Part shown: positions 1 to 13,402 of the stretch, in pieces
Position numbering within the stretch: the first letter of the stretch is position 1
How the letters are laid out: each line of letters opens with the position of its first letter
Assembly: GCA_037833965.1 (NCBI GenBank)
Contig: AP031351.1
Coordinates: forward strand, 19,108,501-19,172,500
Length of the DNA stretch: 64,000 nucleotides
DNA from: Marchantia polymorpha subsp. ruderalis
Taxonomy: Eukaryota > Streptophyta > Marchantiopsida > Marchantiales > Marchantiaceae
Direction of reading: 5' to 3'
Program-made: the position numbers and the translations under genes
The notes under the pieces: generated by a model
Database searches by the model: none
Told to the model about the DNA's origin: nothing
The model's input: the letters and a program-made list of their open reading frames with translations, nothing else

Positions 1-3000
1 ATTAAAATCATGCCTAATACCATTTTGAACATCTGTTCCAAAAAAAAAACCAGATATTTTCATCTTTCTTGACAAAAAAAATATTTTCTACAGAAATTAT
101 ATTGTGCAAAATTGAGAAGTAAAGACTAAAAAAATATCATCAACATCCTCGTAACAAATATTGAAGAAAACATAAATTCTTTGTCAATCAATCTCATGTT
201 GCACTTGTAACAACAATGGTGATTGACTATTGGAGGGAGTTGGACTAACTGCTCGATACTAGCAAGAAGCGAGCTAACATAGTTTATAACACTTTTTTGC
301 ATTTTGTGTTATTTTCTTCATGAATTGAAGATGTAAAATTCTTTTGAATGTATGCAATTGATGAATGTTAATAGAAATCTAGAGGTTTAAAATAAATGTT
401 TGAGAAAATGTTTTACAGTTTCAACGTATTTTAATAGAGAACAGGAGTAGCTTGCTAAAAGACTCTCATTACATATTTGATCTACACAAAGGAAAGTAGT
501 TAATATTTCTCGTTGTAGAAATTATTACAGAATCACCAGAATCATTAATTAAATTAATTTATGTAATCTAATGAAAAATACCGTCTATATTCCACATGTT
601 TAAGTTGTTCATAAAACGAGGAAAAACAGTTGCATGTTGTTTTTAAATATAAGTAGTTTAATGAAATTGGCTTACATATACCAAATGGTTAAGGTGTTTA
701 TAAAATGAGGAAAAAAAGTTGCGTAATCTGTACATTCATCAATTTGAACAACAATTTCAAGAATAAGATAGGATTACAAACTTTGTAAAACATCACGTGA
801 GACCTAAAGAAAGTGAAGTCAAACTAAGAGTACAAGTCAATTCGCAGGGGACGTAGAGGTCCATTTTGTAGAACAAATTTTTATTTTCTTTTCTTTGTTC
901 GGACATTTTACAGAGATGTACTCCTTTGTAATTCGATTGATGTTGTTGCATTTTGACTCCTTTTCACCAACTTTCTTGTAATCAAAGCCGTCAAGTGTGA
1001 TCACTGGAGATGCGCAAGAATGGGGATGACTTAATGAGTTCATGTCATTGTTTCGAGCGCATTTGAAGGTTCCAATGAAATTCAAAAGACTAGGTTGATG
1101 ACCGGGTATATTTATTCCATATTTTTGAATGTTTCAAAGATATATAATTTATCTGGTTCAAGTTATGTGCATCTCTTCATCCGTAAGTAAGCCTACGGTC
1201 AAAATTCTTCATTAAAAATATGGACTAAATATCTATGGTGAAAAAAAATAACGCCAACGACTTCTTTACCAGGTGAAGAAACTTTTAAACTGAGGATTAT
1301 GTTGATGATTTGTAATGGTATGTCAACTCTCAGTCTACGTTTACATATTACCAAAGTGCTCTGGTACTGATTTGATATGGTCTACTGATTAATGAATCCA
1401 ATAATAAAATCCAAATAAACTCTCATCGACCATAATTCTCATTCTCTATGATAAAAGTCTCAACTAGAATTCTCCTCTTCATGTGGCGTGATCTGGGTAG
1501 CTCCCGTACCCCACTGTTTGAATCAAAGAACGTTGAAACGTAATTCCTCTCTAAGGAGGTAGTGCGGGACGCTGCTTTTGTAAGAAAGGGAGATAGTCAC
1601 AATGCTGTTCAAACTCGTCACTCAGAATCTTCGGACAATAAAGTTGGAAGGAGGAGGAGAAAGTCTGCCTAAAAGCCCGTAAACTCCAATTTGGTTGTCT
1701 CTGAAGCTCCACCTGACGGAGGGAGTGGGCCGGTGAACGACGATGTGCCGTAAATGTCTGAAGTACTTCCCGGTTGCTGCCACAGAGATGCAGAACGTAT
1801 AATACACGTGGATACAGCGCGGCAGTCAATCTGGTAAATCTAGATGGCAAGATGAATTAATATCTGATCTTGTTGCAGAAACTAGTATGAATCGATAGAC
1901 TACTGCTGATCGGAATCACTTCAGTGTCCTTGTAGGATTCTCTCGTAGCCCTTATAGAGCAGAGAGGAGTATCTGAGCGATGAGGGTCGGTCACACGATG
2001 TCGTCGTCGTGATGGTCGATCGACATCGAGGTCGTAACGAGGTGGACGATCAACGAGGACTGGAAGATTCGTGTTGTGAGCCTAGCACTCTCCGGACCGT
2101 GTTATTCTCTTCCGTCTTCGAGACGAAAATCATCGCCGATTTCACTCACTTTTTTTTTCAAAGGTTTGAAACTTCTATTAAATGTTAGTTCTAACTTAAG
2201 GCAAGTGTTATCTCATGGTCTGAAGTTTACGATTCAAAAGTGGGAACAAAAGCACTTTTTCTACGTTTTGTTTGGCCATCGGAGTAGCTTCGTATCCTAC
2301 TGTACGAACTAGCTGTCAACGAATTCTGAAAAGTTTCTGAAAACGCGTTCTGAACAGGGGAGAGGTCCGCTCTGCAGAGAGAGGTCGCACGAACAGCGTC
2401 TTTTCACATCAGCAATACCCATTTCATATGAATGGAATCAGATCATCACCCTGTTTTACAAAAATTTGGACTGACGACACTCTCGCGGAAACATCGATCA
2501 CGTCTGTGTACCCACCACATCACGAACTTCAAGTTTATATTTTGCCAGGCGATACGGCAAATTAGTCAGTCCCTTGTGGGACCAGCAGCTATGGCATTGC
2601 CTTAATTAGAATATGCGTGACCTCAACAGACTATCAGCAAAGATTTGATCGGTTTCCATTGGAAAGGGAGGTCCCTGCACATGACTTTGTAAAGCGGATG
2701 ATGTCCCGTGGATCCACGGTCATTATTGCAGTCTTTATTGTCTGCTGATGTACCAATATTGGGGGCCGGTCTCATCTAACACCTATCGGGAGGAACAACA
2801 AACGATCCCACGTTTTCTAGGGATGCGGATTATAAATAATGATGTGTTTCCAGGTTCGATATGAATTGTAGTATGATTGCCATTGATTAGTTAAAGATTT
2901 ACACTCCACAATATAACATGTAAAAATAGTTCAAAGGTGTTCTACTGAAGCTATTGCTCTAGTGGTGATATTGGCTTACTCATACATGTTAGCTCTTTTC

Positions 3001-3900
3001 TCGTGAAAATGCTAGATACTTGATTCGTTCATAGATCCATATCCTCATAATTAATATAAGAAAATTTAAATAAGTGTTTCATGTATGAAATGATTTGTGT
3101 AAAATTTGGCTATGCTTTCAAATTTATGGTGCTAATTATGATTATATATTTTATAAATAAATAATAAAAATATTCTGGCTGTCTTCATATTTTGTTAGCT
3201 CATGACCTATATTGATTATGCTCTTTGTAAATCGATTAAACAACCTTATGATAAACTTTCAAATGCATTTATTGTACATAAAAATTTATGACTTTTTAGA
3301 TTAAACAAATCATAATTTAAATTCACTATTTTAATATCAAATAGTTAATTGAAAATTAAAATTGTATTCATTTCCTTCACTTTGTAGTTTAGATTAGTCT
3401 CTAGAGAAATAAAACTGATTTTACACCAATTTATTGTTGGAGTTATGCTATAATTTTCAAACAAGTTCCGATGTTCACCTCCACATGAGGCTATCTCCAC
3501 ATTTGAAATAAAAAGTTTCACTAAAGCGAGAATGTATATCAAGCCTCTATAGCCAAACCCTCCACTATCTCTACTCTGCGATATACATGTGAGACTGAAA
3601 CAAAAACGTGCTTGTACTCAGATCAAGTATACCATACTCTAATTAGGGTTAAACTAACTATGCTTAACATTACACGGATTAACCTCCCCTTAACTCAAGT
3701 CTTGGAGGAGATTGTTTCTATGATCCATACTTAGTTTCAGCGAAAAGTTTTCAAAAGCAAAACTAAACCATAGCTTTTTCCCTATGAACGAGGATTAATT
3801 AGAACTAAGCTACCGCTTAACTCACAACATGTTAGAGAGAAACTACTTACATAGAAACTATCATGTAATCTAACTCAGTGCTTCAAAGTTGCACAATGTG
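1..3900. other. AT-rich stretch without recognisable gene
   Basis: Both strands show only short open frames with no recognisable domain. The longest is a minus-strand frame of about 99 codons at 1551-1850 inside a slightly GC-richer patch (about 1500-2800). It is rich in Arg, Ser and Leu and matches no family I know. Poly-A and poly-T runs dominate elsewhere. I see no tRNA, rRNA or splice-consistent exon chain. Parts near 2000-2800 could be an old transposon or a non-coding transcript, but nothing in the sequence decides this. Confidence 0.5.
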
Positions 3901-4080
3901 TTGAAAACTTAAGGAATCACCTTGATAAAGCCATCAACCAAGTTAAGCTCTTCATCAACCTTGATGAGCTTAAATGCGCTATCACACATAGTGTAACACT
4001 AGGATTTAGAAAGAATCTCACTAACAAATGAAAACATAAACTCAGAAGATAAGAGATACCAACTATGATTCTACTCTTTC

Positions 4081-4090
4081 TTATATAGCT
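4081..4090 (-). promoter_or_regulatory. TATA-like box in the copia LTR-like sequence
   Basis: The minus strand reads AGCTATATAA, followed by AAGAAAGAG, inside the LTR-like sequence. A TATA box at this place would fit an LTR promoter. No transcript evidence is available and the element is dead, so this is a positional inference only. Confidence 0.3.
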
Positions 4091-4170
4091 CTTACCAACA
4101 TGTACAAGGAGAAAAGATTTCATCTTTATCATCCATTTCACTCCTAATGAATGGATTACGTGAAGCTCTT

Positions 4171-4288
4171 AACTAACACATTCAATCCAAACCTCTAACA
4201 AGCACAAGGATCGTTCACGTGACAATATCAACTAACACACTTATTCTCTACTTATCAAGCACGAGGATCGTTGACGTGGCAGCTATGA
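4171..4288 (-). repeat. Two tandem 59-bp units in the copia LTR-like sequence
   Basis: Two imperfect tandem copies begin with AACTAACAC at 4171 and 4230. Each later contains CAAGCAC, then a GGATCGTT.ACGTG block. Tandem duplications of this sort are common in the U3 part of LTRs. The related sequence at 56.9 kb has one visible unit up to the point where it is interrupted by a later insertion. Confidence 0.6.
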
Positions 4289-4344
4289 CTAGTGCACACT
4301 ATAGTAATTATTATTTCACCTTGAGTATCTTTACTTTAGTTCTA

Positions 4345-5150
4345 ACTAACTAAAGATGGTTACACACATCCTGCCTGATAAAGTGATACATGATGTCAGT
4401 GAGCTTCATCCTACTACCATCACCTGATTTTCAGTAAGGTGAAGCGCACTTTGACTATCACAATGAAGATTGACATCCTGCTAAGGCAATCTCATCTCAT
4501 TGTGATAAGCTTGTTCAATCAAATTGCTTCCTTCGTTGACTCTCCTACTGCAACGTATTGAGCTTCTGTGGATGACAACAAGATGCACTTATGAAGAGTA
4601 GATCTCCAACTAATGCAACCATCTGTAAGAGTGAAAACATACCTAGTCATTGATTTTCTCTTGTCCAAGTCTCCCCATGATCACAATCCACATATTCTAC
4701 AAGTGACTTGACATTCATTACTTTGGCATCAAACAATAAATCGTGTCGTGTAGAATACTAAAGATCTCTAAGTTTCCACTTCATTACTTCTCAACGCACC
4801 TTGTCTAGATTTGACATGTACCTGCTCACCTTAACTGCAACAAAACCTATATCCATTCTTGTGCACACCATCAAATACATGAGATTATCAAGTGCACTCT
4901 CATAGGAAATAGAAAACGTTAAGACTTTTTCAACCGCATCTATAGTACATTTCGCAGCTAAAAGTAAAAAACGAGCAATCAACAAAGTATTCACATGCTT
5001 TGCTTTTATCATGTTGAACTGGACAAGCATCTAGTCTGCATACTTTTTTTTGAGATAATCAAAGCTTGTAGCTTTTTGATCCAAAACTACTTCCACACCA
5101 AAAATCTTCTTGACTGGACCTAGATACTTCATGCTAAAGGTTGAGCTCAA
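4345..5150 (-). pseudogene. Ty1/copia pol remnant (end of reverse transcriptase plus RNase H)
   Basis: Reading the minus strand from about 5150 down gives, in broken frames, the landmark order of a copia polyprotein C-terminus. First comes MKYLGPVKKIFGVEV, the end of the RT. Then FNMIKAK at 5010-5030, and LMYLMVCTRMDIG followed by SRYMSN near 4810-4890. Then an RNase H block with SSTEA and VAVGESTKEAI near 4510-4580, and remnants of the downstream Cys-Asp-Ser-Gln region near 4440-4480. Stop codons and frameshifts separate the blocks, and the longest open piece is 79 codons (4791-5030). This is a dead fragment: the gag, protease, integrase and RT core are not seen upstream. Its neighbour at 3900-4340 is the probable 3' LTR. 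Confidence 0.85.
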
Positions 5151-6828
5151 CTCTAAAAAAACAAAGAACAAAAATCTATACATTTTTTGATAATGTATGA
5201 TCAAAACATATATTTTTCCATTAAAAAATTTAATCTTTTGATATGTTGGTTTGCACTTACATTCTATGATGAAGCTAAATATTTTACCATGTTGGATAGA
5301 AAAATATAATGTAGAAAAATATTGATATACAAAAAATTATAATCACATACACTGTACTAATGAGATTACATGATGATATTCAATTGAAATGTTTATTTGA
5401 CTTTTTGTTTAAGCAATAATTATATGCGATTACATGCAAAACATGATATACATTTAATCTGAAATATTATTAAATATTCACATCCTCAAGTGTGTAAGAG
5501 CAAACTGTATTTAATGATCAAATTCAAAAAAAACATGTAAATTTTGTTTCATTTAAAAATTAAACTAGAAAGCAATTATTAACTATGTAAAACAATAGAT
5601 TAAATCAAGTCATACTTTCTTGATTGTAAATAGTATTATGGTTTTTGATGCGTATGAAGAATCTTGAGATAGTTTTGAACATAGTTTTAATTCTAATGAT
5701 ATTTAATAGTAATTTTATAATGATAAGTTTACATATTGATAAAACAAAATCGTCTAACATAATCAATTGATCATAAATCAAACAAAAAATAAATAATGTT
5801 TCCTCTCTTTGAACATATATGTATATATTTCAAAAAATCTGAAAAATAAAACTTATTAGATTGCTTAAGTGACAACAAAATTTATATTGTTTACTTTTAA
5901 TAACATACTAATCTGCTCAAAATTATTGACAAAATTATTTTTCTCTTTATCCAGTACTTTATTTCTTTTTAATATTCTGGATTCTATATAAGCAATGAAT
6001 AGGATATGAAGATATGTAAGAATTAAAATTTTGAAGTAGATTTGTTTATCAACTTGAAAGACATACTTGAAAATAGTATAAGTATAGAACAAGGTTGTTC
6101 ACAGACAATAGACTGCTTGAAGTTGTTGAATCATCTTAAGAATGGAGCATTCAATTTTGAATTTGTTGACAATCATGAATACCAAGCATTGTGATTATCA
6201 AAAAGAGATTATGTCGTACATTGTGAGAGCTTGATACTCTTGCATACAAGATGAAGCATGATAGTCGAATAATAAAAGGCTTGACTTCTCTTGTCTACAT
6301 ACTACATTGTGTCCAATTGATACACATTGTAGTATGCATTGTGAGTAGTAACCATCTAAAAAGAGTGAAATACAAAATATTATCTGGCCTTACATACTAG
6401 TCCTATCGTGTGCTATGTCAAACATTTATACTCTTAGAAGATATTCATATCATTCAATACATCCAACTTGTATACACATAACAAATTGGGATGAGGAATT
6501 TTGAAGATCCGGAGGCCTTTGAGTGAGAAACCACAATTTCGAACCCCAGGTGACAAGCCCTCTTCATATGAAAAAATTGCGATAACCTTCCTGTATCTAG
6601 CACTCCCCCATGACAATGCTATTATCATCGACGTAGAAGAAACAAGCACCGTGCTAAATATCCCTGTGATCATAAGCGAAAAGCTAATGTTAGCTTAGTA
6701 TGGACCGGATGTGAGAAGCTACGAAACAAACTTTTGCATGGGAATCTTATCTCAAAAATCATCGGAATTAACCATGATATAGATCTTAACCACTCCCTCC
6801 GAAGAGATTAATACTGAGATTTAATCCC
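5151..6828. other. AT-rich stretch, no gene seen; one imperfect hairpin
   Basis: Only short, composition-driven open frames occur. An imperfect inverted repeat is present: CATACTACATTGTGT at 6298-6312 pairs with 6322-6336 at 13 of 15 positions around a 9-base loop. It could be the relic of a small foldback element, but no target duplication was found. A plus-strand frame of 65 codons at 6501-6698 is open but unrecognised. Confidence 0.45.
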
Positions 6829-8100
6829 TCAAGTTTCCAGGGCTTTAGTCGAGGTCGACAAACTCCGATAGCACGTTGTGGAGTCCGAATTATTAAGTTC
6901 CACAAACATGGAATCGTCTTGGGCCCCGAAGACATTCGCGAAATCTGCGAGGCCTGTCCCTCGCAGGTGCATGGTCCCGAGGGATGTAAAGAGGCGGGAG
7001 CTGTCCCGGATTCTCCACCCGGGACAAGACGGAAGACTGTGGGCCTCGTGCATCCGAGCGCAGGAATCCATCAGCAGTTCTTCACTTCTCACCTGGTCCA
7101 AAGCTTCGCTCGTCGTGCGACTCGGTCCTCGTCCGATGGAATCCATCGACTACAGAACGAGCTCGCGTCGGACAACGAAACTGCAACCACACAAACCAAG
7201 CACGGCAACTTCCGTCGTCCTTCCTTTCAGAATCATCGGAGCTTCCTCTGCGCGCGATTCGTCGTCACATCTGCAGAAGCATCCTCCATGGAGGGCAAAG
7301 GCTGACATCGAAGCGACCGTAGTCGAGGCGCAATTGCCTCCAACTCGGCGTGTCATCACGTGAGCACGGCTGCGAGACCGGTGGTTCCATACGTCGTGTA
7401 CCCGACGTCGTCCGTCCTGCTGCAACGTGCCCACAATGTGATGGTTCATCGCCGGGCAACTCACCGCGATGACCCCATAGTTGGTTCACCCAATACAGGG
7501 GGGCAGGAGTCAAGGGTGGGTTCCACGTGGGCCGGGCCGGGCATACAGTCAGCACAGGGTGGAGCAGGCTCGTCGCCGGTCGCGAACAGCGCAGAGCATA
7601 CTGCACAGCCGAGTCAACGATGATGATCTACTTCCCGAAGGTCTCCGGGTCTTGCCAAAGTTAGCGGAGTCTGAGAAGTTCTGTCCGGCATCGCGGCGGG
7701 CTACCCTCGTCCAGTATGCTACGGAGTCCGCGGATACGATCAGACCAAGACGACTTGCGCGTTGCCACAGCGCCACTTGCCCGCCAGGAAACTCGTTTCT
7801 CGTCCCCTGAGAGATCACCGGCCGATCGTGCCAGATTGTATCGGGAGCCAGTCTTTGCATTGCTGTCGTCGTTCCTATATACTGCGTCGCAACAACTTTC
7901 AAGGTTGCTAGTATTGCTCCTCCAAGGGTGACAAGCCCCGAGCACGACGCGAGGGGCGGGAATCCAGTTTCTCGAGTTTAAAGCGGGCACTGCTGAATTA
8001 CCACGGGAATGAGCCCTCAACCTGAACTGGCGCGACCAGTCAGCATAGCAAATTAGTCTTCACAACTGTCATAGACTTCCACATCTTCCTGCAACATGCA
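6829..8100. other. GC-richer patch with overlapping open frames on both strands, function unknown
   Basis: The patch stands out from its AT-rich surroundings and has open frames of 100-160 codons in several overlapping frames on both strands (6878-7363 plus, 6829-7146 minus, 7661-8020 minus). None has a domain, repeat or motif I recognise, and CG-rich DNA lacks stop codons by chance. It may be an exon or leader of an unidentified gene, a non-coding transcript, or an old element. No splice-consistent chain of conserved peptides was found. Confidence 0.35.
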
Positions 8101-10319
8101 TCCGTTTCGCGAAGGTTCGGTCGATCGGTTACCAGCCTTTGCGGCAGCTACAATGCGGTCGAAGGAGCGGGCCATATTGTAATCCACTGGGTTTTCTCAA
8201 ATCTTTCTCTTTTCAAGAACGAACAACTTCTACAGGGGCCTTGAGTTGCCACTTGACTCATCGAGCCCCCGATCCATGCTCTTCCACAGAAGGTTGTAAA
8301 CAATAATCCACGGTGACGATTCTGCGCCGGCATGCTTGTTCATTCCTCGTTCGAAAGTTCAAAGTTCGCAGCTCGCAACATGCAGTCTGAGTCCCATGTC
8401 ATCCTCCGCTTCAGTGACCCCATTGAGCTCCGTATCTTCCTCATTGTCGTGCGATGAAGTAGAAAGCAAACAACCAAAAGGATGGGTTCAGCATGCACAT
8501 CGGTCAGTGAAGTGGTTCTCGATCAGCGAGACATTTCCCAAAGTTCTGGTAGGACCAACAATAGCTGGAAGCTAGTGTGGGATCTTCTGATGCCCCGATA
8601 TGTAGAGAATTGTCCTCCACCTTTCTCATGCATTTTACAGGAGAGGAAAGAAGGCCATAATCTCCTGCCCGACCGCGACATCCGTGAGCTGCAGGTATCG
8701 ACGTTGTCACCTTGAAGAACACCGCCAAACGTTCTTTCCTGTTCTATATTCTAAATCTGTTCACGTATAGTCAGCTAGCTTTTTTAAGACAAAAGCTCAC
8801 TGGCAAATTCAGCTTCGTAGCTGTTTGAGTTACTTTACTCACCGTATGCAATAAGTTGATTGTCCGGATTACTTGAGGATCTTTCTACTATCTAGTCGTC
8901 GTCCGCCTTTCACCCTTAACATGCTCTCGTCAGATATGTTCAGCTTGCTATTCAGTGTGCTTTCCAAATTAGGTGTATTCTTTCCCACGCGGACGATATC
9001 TCAAGAGTGAAATCCAGCCGATGGTTTACATTCAGACGATGGGTATACACTCCAGTACTCGTCCATACATGGAATATTCTAGGTACAAGAGACTTCTCGT
9101 TCGAACAAGTCGAGACAGAAATTCTGTTTCGATTCGGAACGGACAAATAACCGGCCATCGCTCATCGTTGTGACGTGCTCTAGCCTGCCATTGCCGTAAC
9201 GACTGCAAGCCTAACGTACTCTTCTAGAACGCTGTAGCTTTTCTAGCATCTCTCAACTCTCGGATAATGCCCACTCCTACTCGCAAATGTCACATTATAC
9301 AAATGTATCCAGTTGGCAAATTTCAGACATTAATGCTCTACTGCGCATACTCAATATGAACCACCATTATAAGCACGGTCGCAGTTTCCTCCTTGGTTGA
9401 AACTCAATATCCTTTCTGCGACTTCACCAGGTCCAACACGACTTCCAGGTTTGCAACAGGTGCGATAGACAAATGCAAAGGTTCGCAAGCGAGAAGAGAA
9501 CAAATTGCATATCGAGAAGATACACGACGCTTGAGAGTTGAAAGGGTCTGTGCTTATAAAAGACAAACAGTCCCGAAAAAATGATTACCCACTTCCCATA
9601 GCTTGAAGGCTTAAGGCAAACGTCCGAAACTGAATAGTTCCAGATTAACCTGGGCTCGTTAGCCAAAGACCTTCTAGCGTGAACGGTCGCTCTAAGTGCT
9701 TTCGATTTCAAATTGAGAATTTAGTCTGTCCTGTGAGAATCAGATCTCATACGTACAGGATATATAACCCACAGAAATTTTGTTGCTAGAAATATATACT
9801 GTACCTGGGTGACAAATAACTGCTAAGCTCCGGAAATATCATGTACTGACCTTTAGGAGTAGTCTAGTAAAGCCTATAGTGACAAGCCTCGAATTGTACA
9901 TATGAGAAGGAGCCTCAGCCTGACCTGACCAGAAAGCAACAGAGCAACTTGAAAATCCTCTCCACATGTGGGAACTCTTTCCCGTCTTTCTCTCTCTCTC
10001 ATAGAAGAGAAAGAAAAGGAAAGCTTTAAAGTGGAGGGAAAGTACAGTTACTGTTGTGAAGTTGAGTTCGGTTATGAAACTAAAGAGTTTCACTTGCTAC
10101 AATGGACCATTGCATTAGTGGTATGTGGTGACTCGACTGCCTCGCCACAGTAGTCACATAATGAGTGTGTATTACGAGTCTTGCCATAGAGTTCAAGGAT
10201 CTAGACAAGGTACGCATCAAAAAAAGTATCCTTCACAGTGTTGTGTGATGTTGTATGTTTTCACAAATTTTGGCCTAGCTACACCTTCCTGACCTGTACA
10301 TATATACGACTTACATAGA
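8101..10319. other. Unassigned region downstream of the PI4K-gamma gene
   Basis: Composition falls gradually towards the AT-rich background. Several open frames of 60-95 codons exist (for example 9424-9711 minus) but none is recognisable. The last few hundred bases before 10320 should hold the 3' UTR of the minus-strand kinase gene. I could not fix a polyadenylation site. Confidence 0.35.
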
Positions 10320-12421
10320 TTACATTAACTTAGCATCAGTCCACTCCAAATGTTTGTTCATGATCTCTGACAGAATGTCCATGAACACATTCTCGCTGGT
10401 ATCAGCAGAATCGGAGAACTCCGCTTCGGCTTCCTCCAGCATGATCTCAATCGCCGACTTTACATCGAAATTCTCTCGGCTCATCATCGATCCGATCTCG
10501 AACGGAGTGAGTCCAAATGCTGCGCCTTTCTTCAATAGCATGGTGGCAACTCGCAAGACGCGGGCACACTCGGGACGCAGAACCCATCCGTGTGCAGCCA
10601 AAATAGAGATGTCCCAGTCTGCATCAAGCTTGTCGATGTACTCAAGGGTAGCTTGGCTGAACGGGCAGCGGGCCTGAGGCCAATAGAGCCACTCGAAAGT
10701 ACAATCCTCAAACTGAGACATGACAAAACCAGTCGACCGATGATCAGTTAAGCAGCGGACCAATTGAATTGATTGTAGAGTTTCAATATGCAGATGAAAC
10801 ACTCACAAAACTGGGAAGTCATAGTTCCTTGCTGTTCTCTAACCGCAGTGACTTGGTTGCGAAACCCAAAATGCTACAGAAACTATCAACAAGCACGTCC
10901 ACCTTACGTGTGCAATCTTGATACCGGCGCAGCGATGAAAGGTGAACTCACCTTGTCAGGCATGCAATAACCATGATCAATGGGCACCAGCTTGAAAGAA
11001 CCATCCCCCTCCTTGCGAACCAAAATGTTACCACCGTTGCGATCCGTGTTGGCAAGCCTCATGTCAAGAACGCTGATTTTATGGACCTCGTCGACAGGAA
11101 ACTTGGCTGGGCCCATGTCTTCGCAATTGCTGTGAGCGTTTACAAACTGCTGCAAAGACCCAACTTTACTTGACTTGGCACCTTCAGAAGAGTAGTTGAA
11201 AGCCTTGTGTGAGGCGCGAACCATCATTGTAGGGGGCACACTTGCAAATCCTTCCTGGTTCCGAGTTGTAGTATCCCTCACTCCGCTTGCGGGATGATCC
11301 AGAATGTATGCTGCCACCTCCCGCACTGCACCCTCACCCACGCGAGTACCACTTTTCAAACCCTCGAGGCTTCCGGAATGTGGTGCTCCTGCTCGAGGGT
11401 TGTTGATGGCCATCGGCTCCTCATCACTTGGCTTGAACACCCCGACGTTATTACTAGCTGCATCCTTCATGAAGTAAGTGCCTCCCGACCCCTCCGATGA
11501 CAGGACGGGGGCATGTCCTTCTTGTAGACCGGCTCTGGCACCCCTTAGTACATCGAGAAGGCTGTCAGGGGTTTCAGATATGACAAAATCTTTCGCAGGC
11601 TCTAGAACGAAATAGTCATTGACCACCCCATTCCAGATCTGCTCTTTAGAATGCACAGGTTCTCCTACTCCATAGACAGGTGTGGGTAGGCACGGCGTCT
11701 TCTTAACACAATCAAATGAAGAAGCAAGAGTAGGCTCATTGACTCGGTAAGGGGAAAATTTGTCAATGACCGACTCTAGCTCTGAAGCAGTAACTGAAAG
11801 CTCTATATCAGCTCCTACAGATTTAGACCGAACCTTGGCCGTTCGCCTTACCACTAGATGAATGACCACATCTTCCTCTGAGTGGAGACCTTCAATTCGC
11901 TCATGGTCTTCTAATCGTTTGCCCTTGAAAACCAATTGCTGATGATCAAGGGCCAAGCCTCCTTCTCTCTCTGAAATACGTTGCTTGAGATCTCTCACCC
12001 GGTTGTTTCGCCAAACTTTGAAAACATACTCCTTGCCAGAAACAGTTTTAACCTTGATGTCTACAAGATCAAGGAGGCGTAATACAAGATGTACCACTTC
12101 GCCATTGCAAACACCGTAATCCTTGATCAGCACATCGTCACGGACTAGCTCACGACCCCCGTACACCAGCCTCTGTTGGTTCGTGAAGAAACCTTTGCAT
12201 TTCTGAATTCGCATTTTGACAGAGGCGATGGTGTCCGAGCTTAGAACTCTCATAGGAATTACGCTGCTGTTGTTCCCCAGGGTGGCCAAATAGATTTGTA
12301 TGTCCCCCTCCGCAGAAGACGTGCGTTTGTGCAATCCTCCCGAGAAGACAGGCGAAGTGTACACATGAGGTGTGTAGGATTCCACATCCGCAGGATTGCA
12401 CACGAGTCCTGAAGCCGCCAT
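10320..12421 (-). CDS. PI4K-gamma type kinase with two ubiquitin-like domains
   Basis: Two coding exons, 12421-10952 (490 codons) and 10712-10320 (130 codons plus TAA), give a 620-aa protein. The 239-bp intron starts GTGAGT and ends TCTCAG, and the junction is phase 0 (..CMPDK / FEDCTF..). Residues about 41-117 and 119-194 are two ubiquitin-like folds, including QQRLVYGGREL and QQLVFKGKRLED. The kinase domain runs from about 300 to 575. It has a Gly-rich GSGGTYF (311-317), VGVFKP with Lys330, the catalytic-loop motif RLANTDRNGGNIL with Asp460 and Asn465, and a DHG motif at 482-484. The C-terminus has FEWLYWPQA, typical of the family. Plant members of this tandem-UBL class (ubiquitin-like domain kinases) are reported to act as protein kinases on proteasome-linked partners, and lipid kinase activity is doubtful. 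All key residues are present and the frame is clean, so the gene looks functional. Which paralogue it is cannot be told. Confidence 0.96.
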
Positions 12422-13380
12422 TGTGTTGAGTTCCGAAGTAAAGCTCCGAGCGCAAGCTCAAACCTTGTTTGGCGAACAAAGTCTGAATCACGGCTCAGAA
12501 CGACGACGCTCCTACAACATGAACGACGACATTACGGCTAACTGCATCAAGGCTCAATCCACTCGAGGCCCCGAGACAACCTCTTGGGTCCCTACCTACA
12601 GATAACTACGGTTAGGAAGTGCACAAAGCAGCCCAGGCTGTACACTGTACAAGAGGAGATAAGCCAGCAGCAGACAATTGACGGGCCTCCCCAGCCGTGG
12701 AGTTGCTACGCTCACATCGAAGCAGTCATTACAAACTCGGCAATCCCTGGCGCTTAGAAGCACTGCAATTCGCGACCACAACGATCATACGATCGCTTGC
12801 ATGAATGCGTCCCTTCGAGTTCCAGAAAAGAAAAGCTGTCGGAAGAAGAAGAAGAAGAAAGACCGCACTCTTCTCTCGTTCGCCGTTCCCAATGTCCCAC
12901 TTTTGTCACACTTCCCTGACACGCTTCGCCCCGAAGACGTATTAGAAAGAGCTCTCACACCGTCCTCCTAAGAGATCCCCGTCAGCTTCACCGTGACGAG
13001 CGGAATGGAATAACATCCACACACTCTCTTTTCTGTCAAACCTTTTCTACCTTGCAGGAACCCACACCACAACTAGACACCAATCGGGACTTCGAATTGC
13101 ACCACGGGCCACTACAATTGGGAACTTGTAGGCCTCAAATTTTCGTCCGCTCAACCTTTAAGAGCACATTCACTTTCCCCTCAAAAGTGCCCTTCGCTCC
13201 TCTCCTCAACAGTCAGTGCTTCGATCCACGCTGCTGCGAATCGACAAATATGATCATCCAACAAACCTCAGCAAATCCTTCCTTCCTCCACACCACAATC
13301 GTCTCGCGTTGCAATAACCACGACTCAATCGCAATTCCTTCTGTAAAATCTCAATGCAAGAGTGCTGCTCTCTCGTTGTT

Positions 13381-13402
13381 TCTCTCTCTCTCTCTCTCTC
13401 TC
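13381..13402. repeat. (TC)11 microsatellite
   Basis: Eleven perfect TC units lie about 960 bases upstream of the PI4K-gamma start codon. On the gene's sense strand this is a GA tract. CT/GA tracts are frequent in plant leaders and core promoters, so a place in the leader or promoter is plausible but unproven. Confidence 0.95.

Larger units (their letters stand above)
3900..4340 (-). mobile_element. Ty1/copia LTR-like sequence downstream of the pol remnant
   Basis: This segment lies just 3' (on the minus strand) of a decayed copia RT/RNase H, where a 3' LTR is expected. It resembles a second sequence at 56700-56924 plus 60443-60545. Shared stretches include the AACTAACACA..CAATCC..AACAAGCA block, the adjacent minus-strand block around ATTAGGAGTGAAATGGATG, and the segment around 4310-4345. 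On the minus strand there is a TATA-like AGCTATATAA at 4081-4090. Exact LTR borders (TG..CA and target duplication) were not found, so the limits are approximate. Confidence 0.55.

Noticed and set aside
10354..11500. Plus-strand open frames within the PI4K-gamma gene
   Set aside because: They are antisense shadows of well-conserved kinase exons.
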